DNA of 64,000 bases from the NCBI GenBank assembly GCA_021234155.1, contig JAJEKV010000003.1, positions 20,010,386 through 20,074,385 of the forward strand, in the 5' to 3' direction. Under the pieces are notes generated by a model that was given only the letters and a program-made list of their open reading frames with translations, was not told the origin of the DNA and searched no databases. The position numbers were made by a program, and so were the translations under genes. Source of the DNA: Isoetes taiwanensis. Lineage: Eukaryota > Streptophyta > Lycopodiopsida > Isoetales > Isoetaceae. Of this stretch, positions 1 through 10,870 are shown one piece after another; position 1 is the first letter of the stretch, and every line of letters starts with the position of its first letter.

Positions 1-627
1 GTCAAGCATACAACCATGCCATAGAGTTATTACCCGGCTCTGATATGCACTGTACAGACATTTTTTGAAGGACAAGCACAACAATACACAAGGGGAGAGG
101 CAGAGCGCTCAATACATCCACATGTACAAGAAGGGAACACTGTTACATATGTGACCCATAAAGTAGCAGCCTATTTAACAGCACGAGATGTCAGCATGGA
201 GTTGCTTCAGTCCAAGATCAGCATTCTCTTCACAATGGACACAGACCCAGGGCTGACTCATGTCCAGGTCAAAACATGATAATGAGGTCCAAATATTCAC
301 CTGCATAACGCGGGAACAAGCAAATCCAAAAAATTTGCAGCTCGTTTCTCTGCTAAAATCTGCAAAGTATTAATCATGGTACAATCAGGATTCAATCACT
401 TCCTAGCATGAATAAAAAGGAAGAAGTTTGTCTGCAAGCACTAATGGTTTACCAATATAATATACAGTTGCCGAGCTGCTCCTAGTCGTACCATACTTGT
501 CCATTCTCGCAACTTAGACAGAAGAGGATGGAGCAATTGGCCCAGTGACTCCTGCCAAGAATAATACGTCTAGGAGTTTAACGCACATAAAGATCAATTG
601 TTTTAAATAAGAGCGGCATTTTTGTAC

Positions 628-746
628 CTGGACTATCATACAGCATCCCCTTTGCGGTCTTCCCTTGAAAGGTGTAGAAAGGAGGAACCATTATCCAATG
701 AGCATTTTCTATTGCTTGATTCTTCAAGATTCTTCTCTGGTTGCAG
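628..746 (-). CDS. Exon-like block of unknown gene
   Basis: On the minus strand a 119-bp open block follows a TATGCAG acceptor and ends at a GTACAA donor. The translation contains NQAIENAHWIMVPPFY followed by TFQGKTAKGMLYDSP. It is not low complexity, which favours real coding origin, but I recognise no family. It could belong to the same gene as the block at 2378-2563. Function is unknown. Confidence 0.3.
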
Positions 747-2377
747 CTGCATATAAAAGGGAAGCATGAAAGATTGTAAAACAGCATAAGCATTTTAAAT
801 CTCATGCCTAGCTTCAAGGGAGAGATCAAGGCAACATCTAAATGTTTCAAGTGGTAAGCATGGAAAGGCAAAAAAAGTAATAAAATCATAAACAGAGGGC
901 AGAGAGCCTTAGCAATATCCATAACAGCGCGTCATCATATAGTAAACCATATCTTGAACACATGATGCATGCTTGGACAACAGAAAAGTACCTAGAGAGA
1001 GCCTATATGTCATACCTGAATGAGCACTCTTAGTTTCATTTCATATGATCTCTCCAACCTGAATAAGCAATAAAGGTCAGTGAGACAACCATATTATTCT
1101 AGTCCATATTGACGTCAGAGATTGCACATAAAATGCAATTCAATTGAGTGCCTTACATATATCAAATCCCAAGCACAAATAACATAGCAAATAAGGAGAA
1201 ATTGATATCACTTGAAGGAGATAGATTCATACATCCACGAGCTACAAGTTAGAAAGATTCTGCACACAAAGTGTGGCAGCTTGGCAGATTTGCGTGCTGT
1301 ATTTGATAATATCCCTGACTACAATAAAGGGAACCATTAATATTTAGCACGCACGGCATTGTTAGCCATGCTAAAATTCTTGACCTTCATCTTTGGTGCC
1401 AAAATGACAAAACCATGTCGACAACTTGGCAACACTTTGACTGATATCGACGTGTATACGTCTATCATCAATTTGTAAATTGTCCATCTTCAAAGAACAG
1501 GGATTGAACACCATATTTCAAAAGGTCTACTCAATTACCAACAGATACTATCTGACCTTGAAATAAGCAGCTTTACACGCTTCTCAACTCTCAAGCTCTG
1601 CAAAGACAATTCCAACATCATTATTGCATAACAAAAACATGTGGAATCACAATTACCACATGTCATAAGCAAATCAACATGAATCACTGTAGTAACCCAA
1701 ATGACATCTCTTATAGCCATAGCACGATTGATACTTGAAAAGCTTGGGTCCTACAAATAAGCATGTCGCATACCATAAAATGGACCGTCTAAAAACGCAG
1801 AGAATAGAAGCAATACTACCATTTGCAAGAAAATTATAGCCACAGTAAAAATGGCAGAGTAGAATTAAAAAAACAGCTTTTCAAGTACTCATTCAAAATG
1901 GTCAGACATCATATTCCATTAATTTATACCATGCACATGTATAGGTAAGATACCTACCAACAAAACCATAGGAAAGGCCGTCTCCTATCTTCTACTCACC
2001 GATAATGTTAGCCCTGCAACATGCATTGTTAGTAAATTATAGCAAATTCCTCACGAAAAACAAAATGATAAGAGCCTTACGAGATCACTTTTGCAAAGCG
2101 AGAAAATATGATTTCGACGTCGTCATCCTGCATATGGAACCAATACTTTGGACAACAGAAATGCAGTCAATAGATGACTCTAAATTTCACAGGCACAACC
2201 CCAATCAACTCTTCTATTGTTTTCTTTTTTCCTTTCACCTTCTTCGGAACTTTCTAGATTATCATGTAAGAGGACTTTAACATTGCAATACCATACCTTA
2301 CAAACCCTGCACATATTAGGATATGCAACAGTTAGCAGTATCATCTACAACTAAGTATCAACATACATGTTTCAAAC

Positions 2378-2563
2378 CTCCTGGATTGTTAGTCTTTCAT
2401 TCAGTCTTGCATGACATTTATCGATGATTAACAGGTCTGAAACATCACATGCCGACCTATCACTGGGATCGATTTCACCATAACCAGCTGCACCAAGCCA
2501 TATTTGCAGAGGCATATTTGCACAGTCTGGATTTGAAGCTACAACCTTTGACACCATCTCACT
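2378..2563 (-). CDS. Exon-like block of unknown gene
   Basis: On the minus strand a 186-bp open block starts after a GGTTTTAG acceptor and ends before GTTTGA. It encodes about 62 residues including PLQIWLGAAGYGEIDPSD and CDVSDLLIIDKCHARLNE. The composition is protein-like and the splice signals are acceptable. No known domain was recognised. Whether it is a functional host exon or a captured fragment cannot be decided here. Confidence 0.3.
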
Positions 2564-3195
2564 CTAAAACCCAGAATATAGATCGGATATAAGAGTCACC
2601 TAAAGCCATGTATCCAAATTTGCATCCAGCATATCCGACTGCCATGTTATCGCCATGACCAAGGCTCTGTGGGTCAAAATCCGGCAACAGTCATCAACGA
2701 ACTTGATAAGGCAAAACAACACATCAAAGTCAAAATACCTCTTTTCGGCTATGGCATAAAACAAACCCATTTTAGGCTATGGCCATATTTGCAGTTTCGC
2801 ATCTTTAGATCTACCCGTAAACCATTAAACAGATCGCCCAGTGGCTCTGCCAGAATGTGAATATTCTGAGACCTGAATCTCTCGTTTTGCAAAGATATTA
2901 AAGCCCAAATATGAAATGATTCATCCCTGAAGTTAAATTAGTTCAAGCTTGTGGATAAAACGTAGCCCTAGATTTGAATCAAGAATAAAATACTGAAACA
3001 GAATGCAAAGAAACGTGCAATACCTGGAATAGCTGGAATGGAAGGAGATGAATCTGCTAGAAAGGCTAGAAAGGTAAGAACGAAACTGGAAATATAAGGA
3101 TACAACGCCCCTTTCCCTTTCTCAGATGGATCAAGCTGCCCAAATCGACCACCTACGGGATCTCTCCTTCCCGCCTTTGCTCCCTTCACGTTCAA

Positions 3196-4380
3196 AGCTG
3201 GAAAACGAATAGTGTAACCGTATGGGCTTTCGACCGTACACGGTCGACCAAGGGAATAAAAAAACCCCTATCATGCACGCACTTGATCAATACGTGCACA
3301 TTAGATGCACCCCCCTTGCACCAACCGCACTCTAGGTGAGTCAACCAATCCTTAAGGATCCTCCAAATGAACTTAGAAATTACAATTTTACTCTGCAGAT
3401 GGAAGTCTGTCATACCCAAACCACCTGCAAATTTTGGCCTAATGCATTTGGACCATGCAACCTTGACCATCTGTGTGAGTGTCCGGACTCCTGCTACCTC
3501 TGCCCATCTTGTCAACTGCCGCTCGAGGATCCCGGCGCTTTGCAAACACTGAGCTGATCATGATGGTCTGGTAATTGGCCAGGCAATGCGGGTCTCCTGC
3601 CTTATATATTGGGACAACCATGCTAGTGGTCTATTGCGGGGGAAAACCTTCCCGCAATGCCTTGTTGAAGATGTCTGTCAGTACCGGCGCCATCGATGGT
3701 CCTGCCCACTTGAGTAACTCTGCCTGCATGCCATCAAGGTCTGGTGCTTTTCCATTGGCTAGACGTTGCAGCCCTTGTGCTACCTCTGCCTCCGTGATTT
3801 CCAGTACGGGGCCCTGCTGGGGGGGTAATGCCGCTTGTGCACCCTCAGGGTTGTAGAGCTGTTGCAGGTATTGCCCCCGCTGGTCTGGAGTGATGTTTCC
3901 TATGGGCGGCATTGGCCCCCTGAGCACTCTCCGCCAGAATGTCCTGGGATGACGTTCCAAGAGGAAGAACATTTCCTATTGATGGGCTGCAATGTACTTG
4001 GCCTTTCTAGCCTTAAGAAAAGTGCGGTATTGCTTCACTGCATCCGAGCATAGAGCAGGGTCTGTGACTTGGCAGAGCCAGCGTTTGCGTTCTTTGCACT
4101 CGGCATTGAACCATTGGTTACGCGGAAAGGCCATAGCTCTCGAGGTTTGCCTGGGGTGACTTCTCCCAAAACACCTCTCTGCAGCAGCCCCGAGGACGTC
4201 AATGAGCCCGGGTGCCTGCTGCTCCAGCGTTGAGCATTGTGAGATGCTTGTCAGATCCTCCGTAACCATTTGGGAGTAAGTAGGAGCGCGCTCATAGTCC
4301 AGTCTGAGCTGGGGCATACGAGGAGGTGTTGGACAGGCCAAGGTTGGCGAAGCAGTCACTTGCACATTGTGTTCCTTTTG
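3196..4380 (-). pseudogene. LINE reverse transcriptase remnant
   Basis: Several minus-strand frames together spell out parts of a plant LINE ORF2 in the right order. 4365-3976 holds the linker after the endonuclease (QWFNAECKERKRWL). 3972-3631 holds the start of the reverse transcriptase, with the typical LANGKAPDLDGMQAELLKW. 3621-3540 holds VVPIYKAGDPHCLANYQ. 3545-3195 holds the C-terminal WSKCIRPKFAGGLGMTDF. The catalytic centre of the polymerase (the YxDD region) is missing between the last two pieces, so the copy is internally deleted as well as frameshifted. It cannot be functional. Orientation is opposite to the LINE that follows. Confidence 0.8.
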
Positions 4381-4440
4381 GGAAAGCTTCGTTAAAACCT
4401 CTTCTTCCTTATGGTCTCTTTTATTAACTATGCCCTTTTC

Positions 4441-4922
4441 CTAATGCCTCCCTTTTTTTGAAAGGCTTGCTGGAGTCTTGGGAGACAATACAGACCTTAT
4501 TTCGTATTGATCTTGTTGTATGTCATCAGTTGAGTGCCCCTTGTTGGTGGATACCTGTGGAAAATAATCTTCCACTTTGTGCCTCAGTTCATCCATTAAC
4601 TCAACGGCGATGCAGGTTAGCAGGAATCTTGGCAGTTGCGTCATGGTATGATTCTGGCCAGTTAGCGTCATGGCAAATCTTTCAAACAAAATTCTTATTG
4701 TCTCGATGTGATAGACCTATTTGGCAAAAGGTTGCTAGTACTCTGCCATTGGTTGCTCCAGAGGCTATTGAAGGATGCATGTGGGTTTCCCACCAAAGTG
4801 TTCACGAGCATAGGCTTGTGAACTCTGTGTATAGGCTGCTTGACAATGGTGATATCCTTCCGCCATCCACTAAATGGTCCCTTTAGCTCTCACCTCTTTG
4901 TTGGAGACGTATGTGGACTTGG
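4441..4922 (+). pseudogene. LINE ORF2 C-terminal part, 5' of element A
   Basis: The open frame 4458-4886 and its continuation through an in-frame TAG at 4884 lead to the codons TGG ACT TGG at 4914-4922, where element A begins. Skipping element A and one copy of its TTGG target duplication, the same frame resumes at 13218 in a reverse-transcriptase zinc-binding domain (WDKLFHPKEVVFWW). The stretch before the junction (VNSVYRLLDNGDILPPSTKW) has the form of the segment that precedes this domain in plant LINEs. The upstream reverse transcriptase of this copy is absent, consistent with 5' truncation. Confidence 0.65.
4919..4922. repeat. Target-site duplication of element A, left
   Basis: TTGG here and at 13214-13217 flank the inverted repeats of element A. 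Removing the element with one copy restores the LINE reading frame across the junction. Confidence 0.85.
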
Positions 4923-5334
4923 AACAAAGTTTAAAATGAAACGCACTTATTTGCTGCAAACACACTTCAAAAGGAATCTTTGAAAGATTCCCTAAGATTC
5001 CCTTAAAAAAGTCCTTTTTTAAGATTTTTTTGTGACAGGTGTGACAATTTAAGTAATTTAGGTACCATTTTTGAGGGGTTGATTGAACATAACTTTCATG
5101 CAAAAATTTTAAATAGCAATTTTCATCCTCCTAAACTAGAACAAAAAATAATTACTTTTATAGTGTAGCAAAAAAGGGGCAATAAAAAAATAGCAAGGGT
5201 AGTAGAGTGACAAAGAAGTGATATATTCATGATTGTGAAAATTGTACAAAATTATGAACAAAATTGTCAAAAATATAGGACATTTTGACAAACACTCATC
5301 ACCTGCACTTTCTGTTCTTTACATGTTCGAGTCA
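4923..5334. repeat. Left terminal region of element A
   Basis: The terminal inverted repeat is followed by a second, directly repeated copy of the subterminal motif (GAAACGCACTT near 4938, AAACACACTT near 4958), then AAAGGAATCTTTGAAAGATT. The same roughly 390-bp layout is found at the left end of element C (26343-26740), which shows that A and C belong to one family. It is non-coding, between the transposon end and the stop codon of the transposase gene. Confidence 0.8.
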
Positions 5335-8328
5335 TCAGACAAACTTACATTTTGCAGCAAGATCAGGATGCATCTCATCGTCCGACTCATTTAATCCCTG
5401 ATCACTTGAGCCTTCATCCTCAGCTTCACTCTCAAAACTGGATGTACTCGAACGATCTTCTTCCTCACTGTCTACAAGTGAGTCTTCATCATCATCTTTT
5501 TTTGCCACCTTTCTAGGTTGTTTGTCTAATCCACATGCCGACTGTTTTTACCATCTCCAAAGTATAACTCCCACTGAAAGCATTGGCAGCATTCGTTCTC
5601 ATCCAGTGCACTTTTAATTGAGTGGGAATTCCATCCTCTCTTGTTACCTCCAGTACTTTAGCTAGCCAGAATGGCTTCCCAGATTCATCATTATCAGCTG
5701 GGACAGCTATGAGCATTCCTTTCTGAATCTCTGAGACTGAACCAGATACTCGAGCAACTTGTTGTGCTGTGCATCTGGGGCCAGTGTACATGACTCTGTC
5801 ATCTTCATCTGAGCTAGCCAATATCTCTACATGTTCCTCTTGATTCTCAACTTGCACAGGGAGAGTTTGCCTAGATGGCCAGTTGAATGTGGCGGTCTTC
5901 GACCTTGTAATGAAGCTTGCAACATGTCACGCGTTCTTGAAAAAAAACTGAGGCCACCATAAAGCATCGCCTCCCCAAAGTGGTTAGAGCACGACTGAAT
6001 ACTTGTCTCAATAAAATCCAATGATTTGTTTGAGTCAAATGCTCTTCCCTCTTTTTTACTCTTTGTGATTTCTTTCAAGCTTTTTAGAGGCATTTGCTCT
6101 GCAGAGAGCATGGAACTAGTATTGGGGATGGTGCGAATGAATTGAATACTGCTGGCTGGTCGCCATTTGCAAGGATGTGGCATATTTCTTTCCTTGTAAG
6201 ATGGCCTTGCCATCTACAAGTGAAATTTTGATCGATCTTTGAAATGTAATGTTTCTCAAGGGCTCAATAGCACAGTGACCCAGTTGATCTCTCCGAAAAA
6301 TCCATTCCTTGAAATCATAAGTTTCTTCTAATAACTCGATGTCTGGACGAGGATTGTAGGAATCTTGGATTACCTCAATCATTCTTTGGTAGGTCGAGTT
6401 TTTTTTCGAAAGCAAGACGTTTAGAGAACCTCTTTGAACATCTGATCAATTTGATCGTGTGTATGACCAACAAGCAGGAAACCAATCTTCACCTTCTTGA
6501 AGATTTGTTTCTCAACTAGCATAGCACAGTAAGCGAACAAGGCCCGATTCTTATTTTCTCTTGTCGTGTTGTCTAGCTGAAGATATAGAACCGGTGGTAT
6601 ATGTTCTAGATTGGAAAGAAGCTTAGTCAAGATTGTGATAGTGAGATTTGGATCAGCATGAATGTTTGGATAGTTCAAAAATACCTTGCAAGATAGTTTT
6701 CCATTAAATACCATAGCACCAACAACATGCAGGTGTATGAAATCTTCTTCAGCAGCATCCTTAGGCACATTGACAAAATGTGGTAGGGTGGTCTTCTTCT
6801 GGTCCATTCCATCAATAACCACCGATATGTAGTTGAGTGGTTGCTCCAATGCTTTCTTCCTATGTTTTGTCAATTTTCTCCTTTCTAAAGATTGTTGTTC
6901 TCTGTGCTTGTTCAGTTTCTCTTTCAATGCATCTGAAATGAAAACATGTTTAGGAAAGAACCTACTTTTAAGTAGAACTAGGCAAGAACACGTCCTGGAA
7001 GCTTACTTTTAGTGTGAAGTGTCCTTGCATTTTTTGTCTCGAGCTTTTAATTCAGAGCATGTAGCACAAACAGACATCCGGTGCTTTCTAGGAATGGACA
7101 CGCGAGAAAACTCTTTTTTCCAGAGCACAGTGAAGTAAGAGTAGCAGACATGGCGTTCTCCAGCCTCAACACACATGTCCTTATAATTATCGTAGACTTC
7201 ACGTTTCGTGAAGTTGTCACTCAAGTGGTACATGGGGCTGTTAGGGAGTTTTCATAAGACTCCTTAAAGAAACCTTCCATCCAGAAACACATTGAAGGGC
7301 ATGAATTCGGATATACCTCCCCGAATGGCGGTAGTCATTAATGCCGGATTCTTGTCAAGCCTTTTCTTTCAGCGGTCAAGTTAGATACGCTGCCTAAAGC
7401 ATGAATCAATTTGAAGGCCGTTTGGCCGGGGGCGGTGTGGCCACCACGTGTAAGTAAACCTTTCACCATAATCTGGCCTAATATTGAAGGCTAAGTAGCC
7501 CCTTTGGTCTAGCAGAGTCATTGAACTGTAACTATCACGAATCAACCTCAATTCCTTTAGTCCAATCTTAAGCAAACAACGTTGAGAACAACAGTGCTTT
7601 GTATGTGTTGCCCTCAAGTGAGCCTCGTCCATGAGTTTCTTTCTTCTAACGGTTGTACATGCTTTCTTGTGTAAGTTACGCTTAAGATTCTTACTTGCAG
7701 GGGCTTTGAATTCGAACATGGAGTCTTGTGGCTTTGGTAGGTCCTCGTATGAGAGATCAACATGAGGTGTTTCTTCGTCTAAGAGATCAACATGAGGTGT
7801 ACTTGTAGACGCTGAGAGGTTTGGTGTGGGCAAGTCCTGGGGGGAGGTGCTTTCCCTGTCTCTGGGAAAAAGTAATCGAGGTTGGTGACGTAGTTGACCA
7901 GCTCCTGACGTGTCGTAGAACACAGGAGTTGCGTGTCGCTGACTGCTCCCACTTGTTGTAGTACCATTTAGCGAAATGGATGGAGTTGGCGTGATTTGCC
8001 TCCGGGGATTTAGCCTACGGTGGACTATGGGCGACGTGCTAAAATGAAGTGGGGTAGGTAGTCTGACCTCTCTAACCTGTGGTGGAGTAAAACGCATTGG
8101 TGGGGGCAAACGACGTTCAGGAGCTGGGTGTGGTGGAGTAAATTGAACTGGTGGTGGAAGCCGAGGTGGTCGTGCTGGAGTAAACTCAACAGAGCTGGGG
8201 ATTTGAATATCGGAGGCAGAATTTTCGAGGCTACTTCCAGGTGTCAGTTGAGGAGGTGTGAATGTCATTGCAGGAGGAAGCCTGCGAACAGGAGTTGGAG
8301 GCTCTGCAGTTCTTTTTTCTCGAGCCAT
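5335..8328 (-). CDS. DDE-type transposase of element A (DUF7869-like)
   Basis: Multi-segment gene read leftward from ATG 8328. (1) Residues 1 to ~190 are Pro/Thr-rich with repeated RLPPPxxFTPP units. (2) Residues ~230-300 carry a Cys motif CCSQRC and a conserved helical segment. (3) 7233-7009 has the motif YHLSDNFTKREVYDNYKD and ends in a CATCSELK zinc-type pair. (4) 6927-6421 is the catalytic core: VVIDGMDQ (first Asp near 6812), LYLQLDNTTRENKN (second Asp near 6572) and VGHTHDQIDQMF near 6465. (5) 6415-5860 is a helical tail. (6) 5800-5560 is a Tudor/BAH-like module (KGMLIAVPADN, FWLAKVLEV). (7) The acidic C-terminus ends at TGA 5337. Layout and motifs match DUF7869-type transposases. At least one intron (about 7008-6928) and small frame breaks separate the pieces, so integrity is uncertain. 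It should cut and integrate at the AACAA ends. Confidence 0.75.
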
Positions 8329-8717
8329 ACTCAGAAAGTTAGCGTCACACTGTATAAATTTATACGACAGAAGAGCAGACGGTAAAAGTTTACACAGGGA
8401 TGGTATAAGGTTATACAGAGAAGGCAAACTTGAAGCGGCAGACTGTATAAATTTATACAGAGATGGTATAAATTTATACGGAGGAGGGCAACATAGAAAA
8501 GAAACGGTATAAATTTATACAAAAACTCACAGACAGTTGTATTGAAAACTTTATGGAGAAGCGCTATACGAAACGGCACTTAGCAGAGGTACTTAAGCCC
8601 GGCGCCGGCCACCCTATTTTCTATATACGCAGCTCGTTGTCGAAGGCGCTCGCGGTGCGGCTTATATACCCCCCCTTATTTGCTCTCTAGAACGTCTATA
8701 CGCGAGTCCATACTGTC
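8329..8717. promoter_or_regulatory. Divergent promoter of element A with palindromes
   Basis: A 389-bp gap separates the transposase ATG (8328, minus) from the methyltransferase ATG (8718, plus). It holds full or degenerate palindromes of the GGTATAAATTTATACC type starting at 8351, 8381, 8402, 8444, 8465 and 8506. Several spacings are close to 21 or 42 bp, that is two or four helical turns. TATA-like TATATA stretches lie near 8620 and 8663, the second about 50 bp before the plus-strand ATG. The arrangement suggests that both genes are controlled through the same sites. I infer autoregulation by an element-encoded protein; this is not shown by sequence alone. Confidence 0.6.
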
Positions 8718-10468
8718 ATGGCCACGTAAGTCTACTATCCGTACTGTTTTAGTTTCTCTTTTGTTTTAATCTGTTAGAGTGTAAGCACCCACGGTATAAA
8801 TTTATACCGATATGGTTCTGGAGCGGTATAAATTTGTACCGCTCGTGCGGTATAAATTTATACCGTTCCAGAACCATTTCGGAATCTTGGTGTCTAGTGC
8901 TTAAAGAATGGTCCCGAATCTTAATATTTTCGTAATATTGTTGTGTTTTAAGCTTAAATGACATAAATAAAGTGTTAATTTGGTGTGGATTTTATGCCCT
9001 TTTAGCCTCTTTTTTTACTGTTTTTCTGTTTCAAAAAGTCGAAAAAGGTTCTGTTTCTTGTATAAAAATGGTTTTTTTTACGCTTTTTCCAGCCCTAAGA
9101 TCAAGTTTATACACAGAGGCCAATCATCAAAGGCTGCACCACCAGAGCCACAGACTTATGAACTAAAAGAACAGACTTGGTACGTCCACAGGGGCGCAAG
9201 AGAGAGCAAACCCACTGAGGCGTACCTTTACTTGTGCCATCAATCAGGGAAGGGCAAGTACAAGTCTGATGATTATTACCCTGCTGGCGAAATTATAAGC
9301 CTTGTTACTACAGAGAACGATGACGAAGTTTTGATGAAGTGCAATCATGACAAGGGGGAGGTCTACTATGTTCTGAATACTAGAATGCTTAGAATAAGCA
9401 TGTGCAAGCCCAAAGACGTGTATGATTACATTGCGGACAATTACAAGAACGGCTTTGTAAGTTATTCTTAGTTGCTTTCGTGTATAAATTTATACCGTCA
9501 TTCTCTTAACTTAACCGCATGACGGGGACATAGTAGAAATTTTGATGTCAGTAGTGCTGTGTGAAGAAAAGGTGTTGGTCAAGGGTCTATGGTTACCCCG
9601 TACTATCGAAGAGGAAGAGAAGGACGAGGAAGTAGTAGAAGAAGAGGAAGAGGAGGAACCAATGGTAACAAAGGGAAAGGGTAGGAAGCATTCCACGGTA
9701 GTAGATACAATGACCTCCTACCAAAAAAAACTAGAACCACAAAGTCCTTGACTATAGAGGAGTCAGCAGAAGCTCTTCAGAAGGCTCCTGGAGCAGATAT
9801 TGTTGTGAAGCCCGCAGATAAGTCAAGTGCTATTCTAAAACGGGTTAATGAAACTAAACTGCTCAAACAAACTATTTCTTTGACATTGAGCACTATAAAA
9901 AGGCCGCCTAAGAATGAAGATGGGGTCGAGTGCTTGGTCCGAGGAAGGTGACGCTTGCACATGTGGCTATACTGAAGCAAAGAATGAGAAGAAATCCTCA
10001 TGCCCATGTGTCGCCACTAGTTGTAATGGTGGACAGGAGTCAGTGATTATAAAAAGGCTGACTTTGAAGATTACACATAATTATGTACTTGGAGGCACAC
10101 ATAGTTATAAAGCACGGAAAGAACTTTCAAAGGAAGAAACCCGTAATGAAGTTTGGAAGACCGTAGAAGCACATATCTACGTGGGAGTCACAGACGAAGA
10201 AGCAAAGGTCATTGCCGTGAGTCATAATCTCGACAACGACTTCAGACTAAAAATGAGCCTGATAGACAAGATCCGCTTCATGCACAGGGAATACATAGAG
10301 TTCAAACAAATGTATGGGGAGGACTTCAAAAAACAAAAAAACAAACTCCAAGAACTTCGAGAAGCTTGTGTCACAGAGTGCTGCCTCAGCTATGATTCAG
10401 ACAAGAAGCCCATAATGGCTGTGAAGCAGTACGACAATCACTTCCAGCTTGCTTTCAGAGATGGTCAA
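8718..10468 (+). CDS. ParB-methyltransferase gene of A, N-terminal and ParB part
   Basis: Exon 1 is only 8 nt (8718-8725, ATGGCCAC, then GTAAGT). Joining it to the acceptor at 9116 gives an open frame beginning MATGQSSKAAPPEPQTYE. Exon 2 (9117-9456) encodes a ~100-residue module (TWYVHRGARESK, AYLYLCHQSGKGKY, YNYIADNY-like end) shared with element B. A Glu-rich linker (from 9545) follows. The ParB-like domain (about 9950-10320) has NPHAHVSPLVVMVDRSQ, then THNYVLGGTHSYKARKEL and VGVTDEEAKVIAVSHN. Frame breaks occur at an A8 tract near 9730, near 9950 and at a TGA near 10050. This copy is therefore probably inactive unless these are assembly errors. The junction between exon 2 and the acidic segment could not be placed. 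The ParB N-fold is known in bacteria for chromosome partition and also fused to methyltransferases. Confidence 0.7.
8793..8864. repeat. Three palindromes in first intron of A
   Basis: Copies of GGTATAAATTTATACC start at 8793, 8825 (one mismatch) and 8849, each extended by an outer C/G pair. They lie in the first intron of the plus-strand gene, immediately after its 8-nt first exon. Confidence 0.9.
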
Positions 10469-10575
10469 GTAAGTAAAAGCTTTAATTTAGTCCTCTGTAG
10501 TATGATTAGCTTAGCTTAATTTGTGTATTAACACCGAACATTGTATATTAGTACCAACTAAGGAAGACCAGTCAA

Positions 10576-10788
10576 GGTATAAATTTATACCGTGACTGGT
10601 CGCGGTATAAATTTATACCGTGCCTGGTCGCGGTATAAATTTATACCCTGGCTAGTCACGGTATAAATTTATACCCTGAGCAGGCACGGTATAAATTTAT
10701 ACCGCATACCTTGCACGGTATAAATTTATACCGTGACTAGCCAGGGTATAAATTTATACCGCGACCAGGCACGGTATAAATTTATACC
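10576..10788. repeat. Array of eight 16-bp palindromes, 28-bp spacing
   Basis: Eight perfect copies of GGTATAAATTTATACC start at 10576, 10604, 10632, 10660, 10688, 10717, 10745 and 10773. The spacing is 28 bp (once 29), with 12-13 bp spacers such as GTGACTGGTCGC. Two spacers recur in inverted orientation, so 10604-10675 and 10717-10788 are exact reverse complements (72-bp arms, 41 bp apart). The array fills the intron between the ParB exon and the next exon (intron 10469-10870). It resembles an iteron or operator array rather than a random satellite. Confidence 0.95.
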
Positions 10789-10870
10789 GTGCCTGGTCTT
10801 GCGTGTGCAATTAGACAGTATACTTTGTACGCCATTCAACACTAAACTACTTGTGTTCGATCATTCACAG

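Larger units (their letters stand above)
1..3195. other. Unassigned region with exon-like blocks
   Basis: AT-rich DNA without a long reading frame. A few minus-strand blocks are open, bounded by AG and GT, and look like short plant exons (628-746 and 2378-2563, listed separately). A possible further block lies near 2595-2690. I recognise no protein family in them. They may be exons of one long-intron gene on the minus strand or captured fragments. The right edge at about 3195 abuts the 3' end of a minus-strand LINE remnant. Confidence 0.4.

Noticed and set aside
8331..8579. Minus-strand frame with repeated RYKFIP/INLY motifs in the promoter of A
   Set aside because: The peptide repeats are translations of the GGTATAAATTTATACC palindromes, not a gene.
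9511..9696. Minus-strand Ser-rich frame
   Set aside because: Antisense of the Glu-rich linker of the A gene.
10576..10788. CRISPR-like array (regular repeats with 12-bp spacers)
   Set aside because: Repeats are 16-bp palindromes, spacers are too short and partly reused, there are no cas genes, and the context is a spliced eukaryotic transposon gene.
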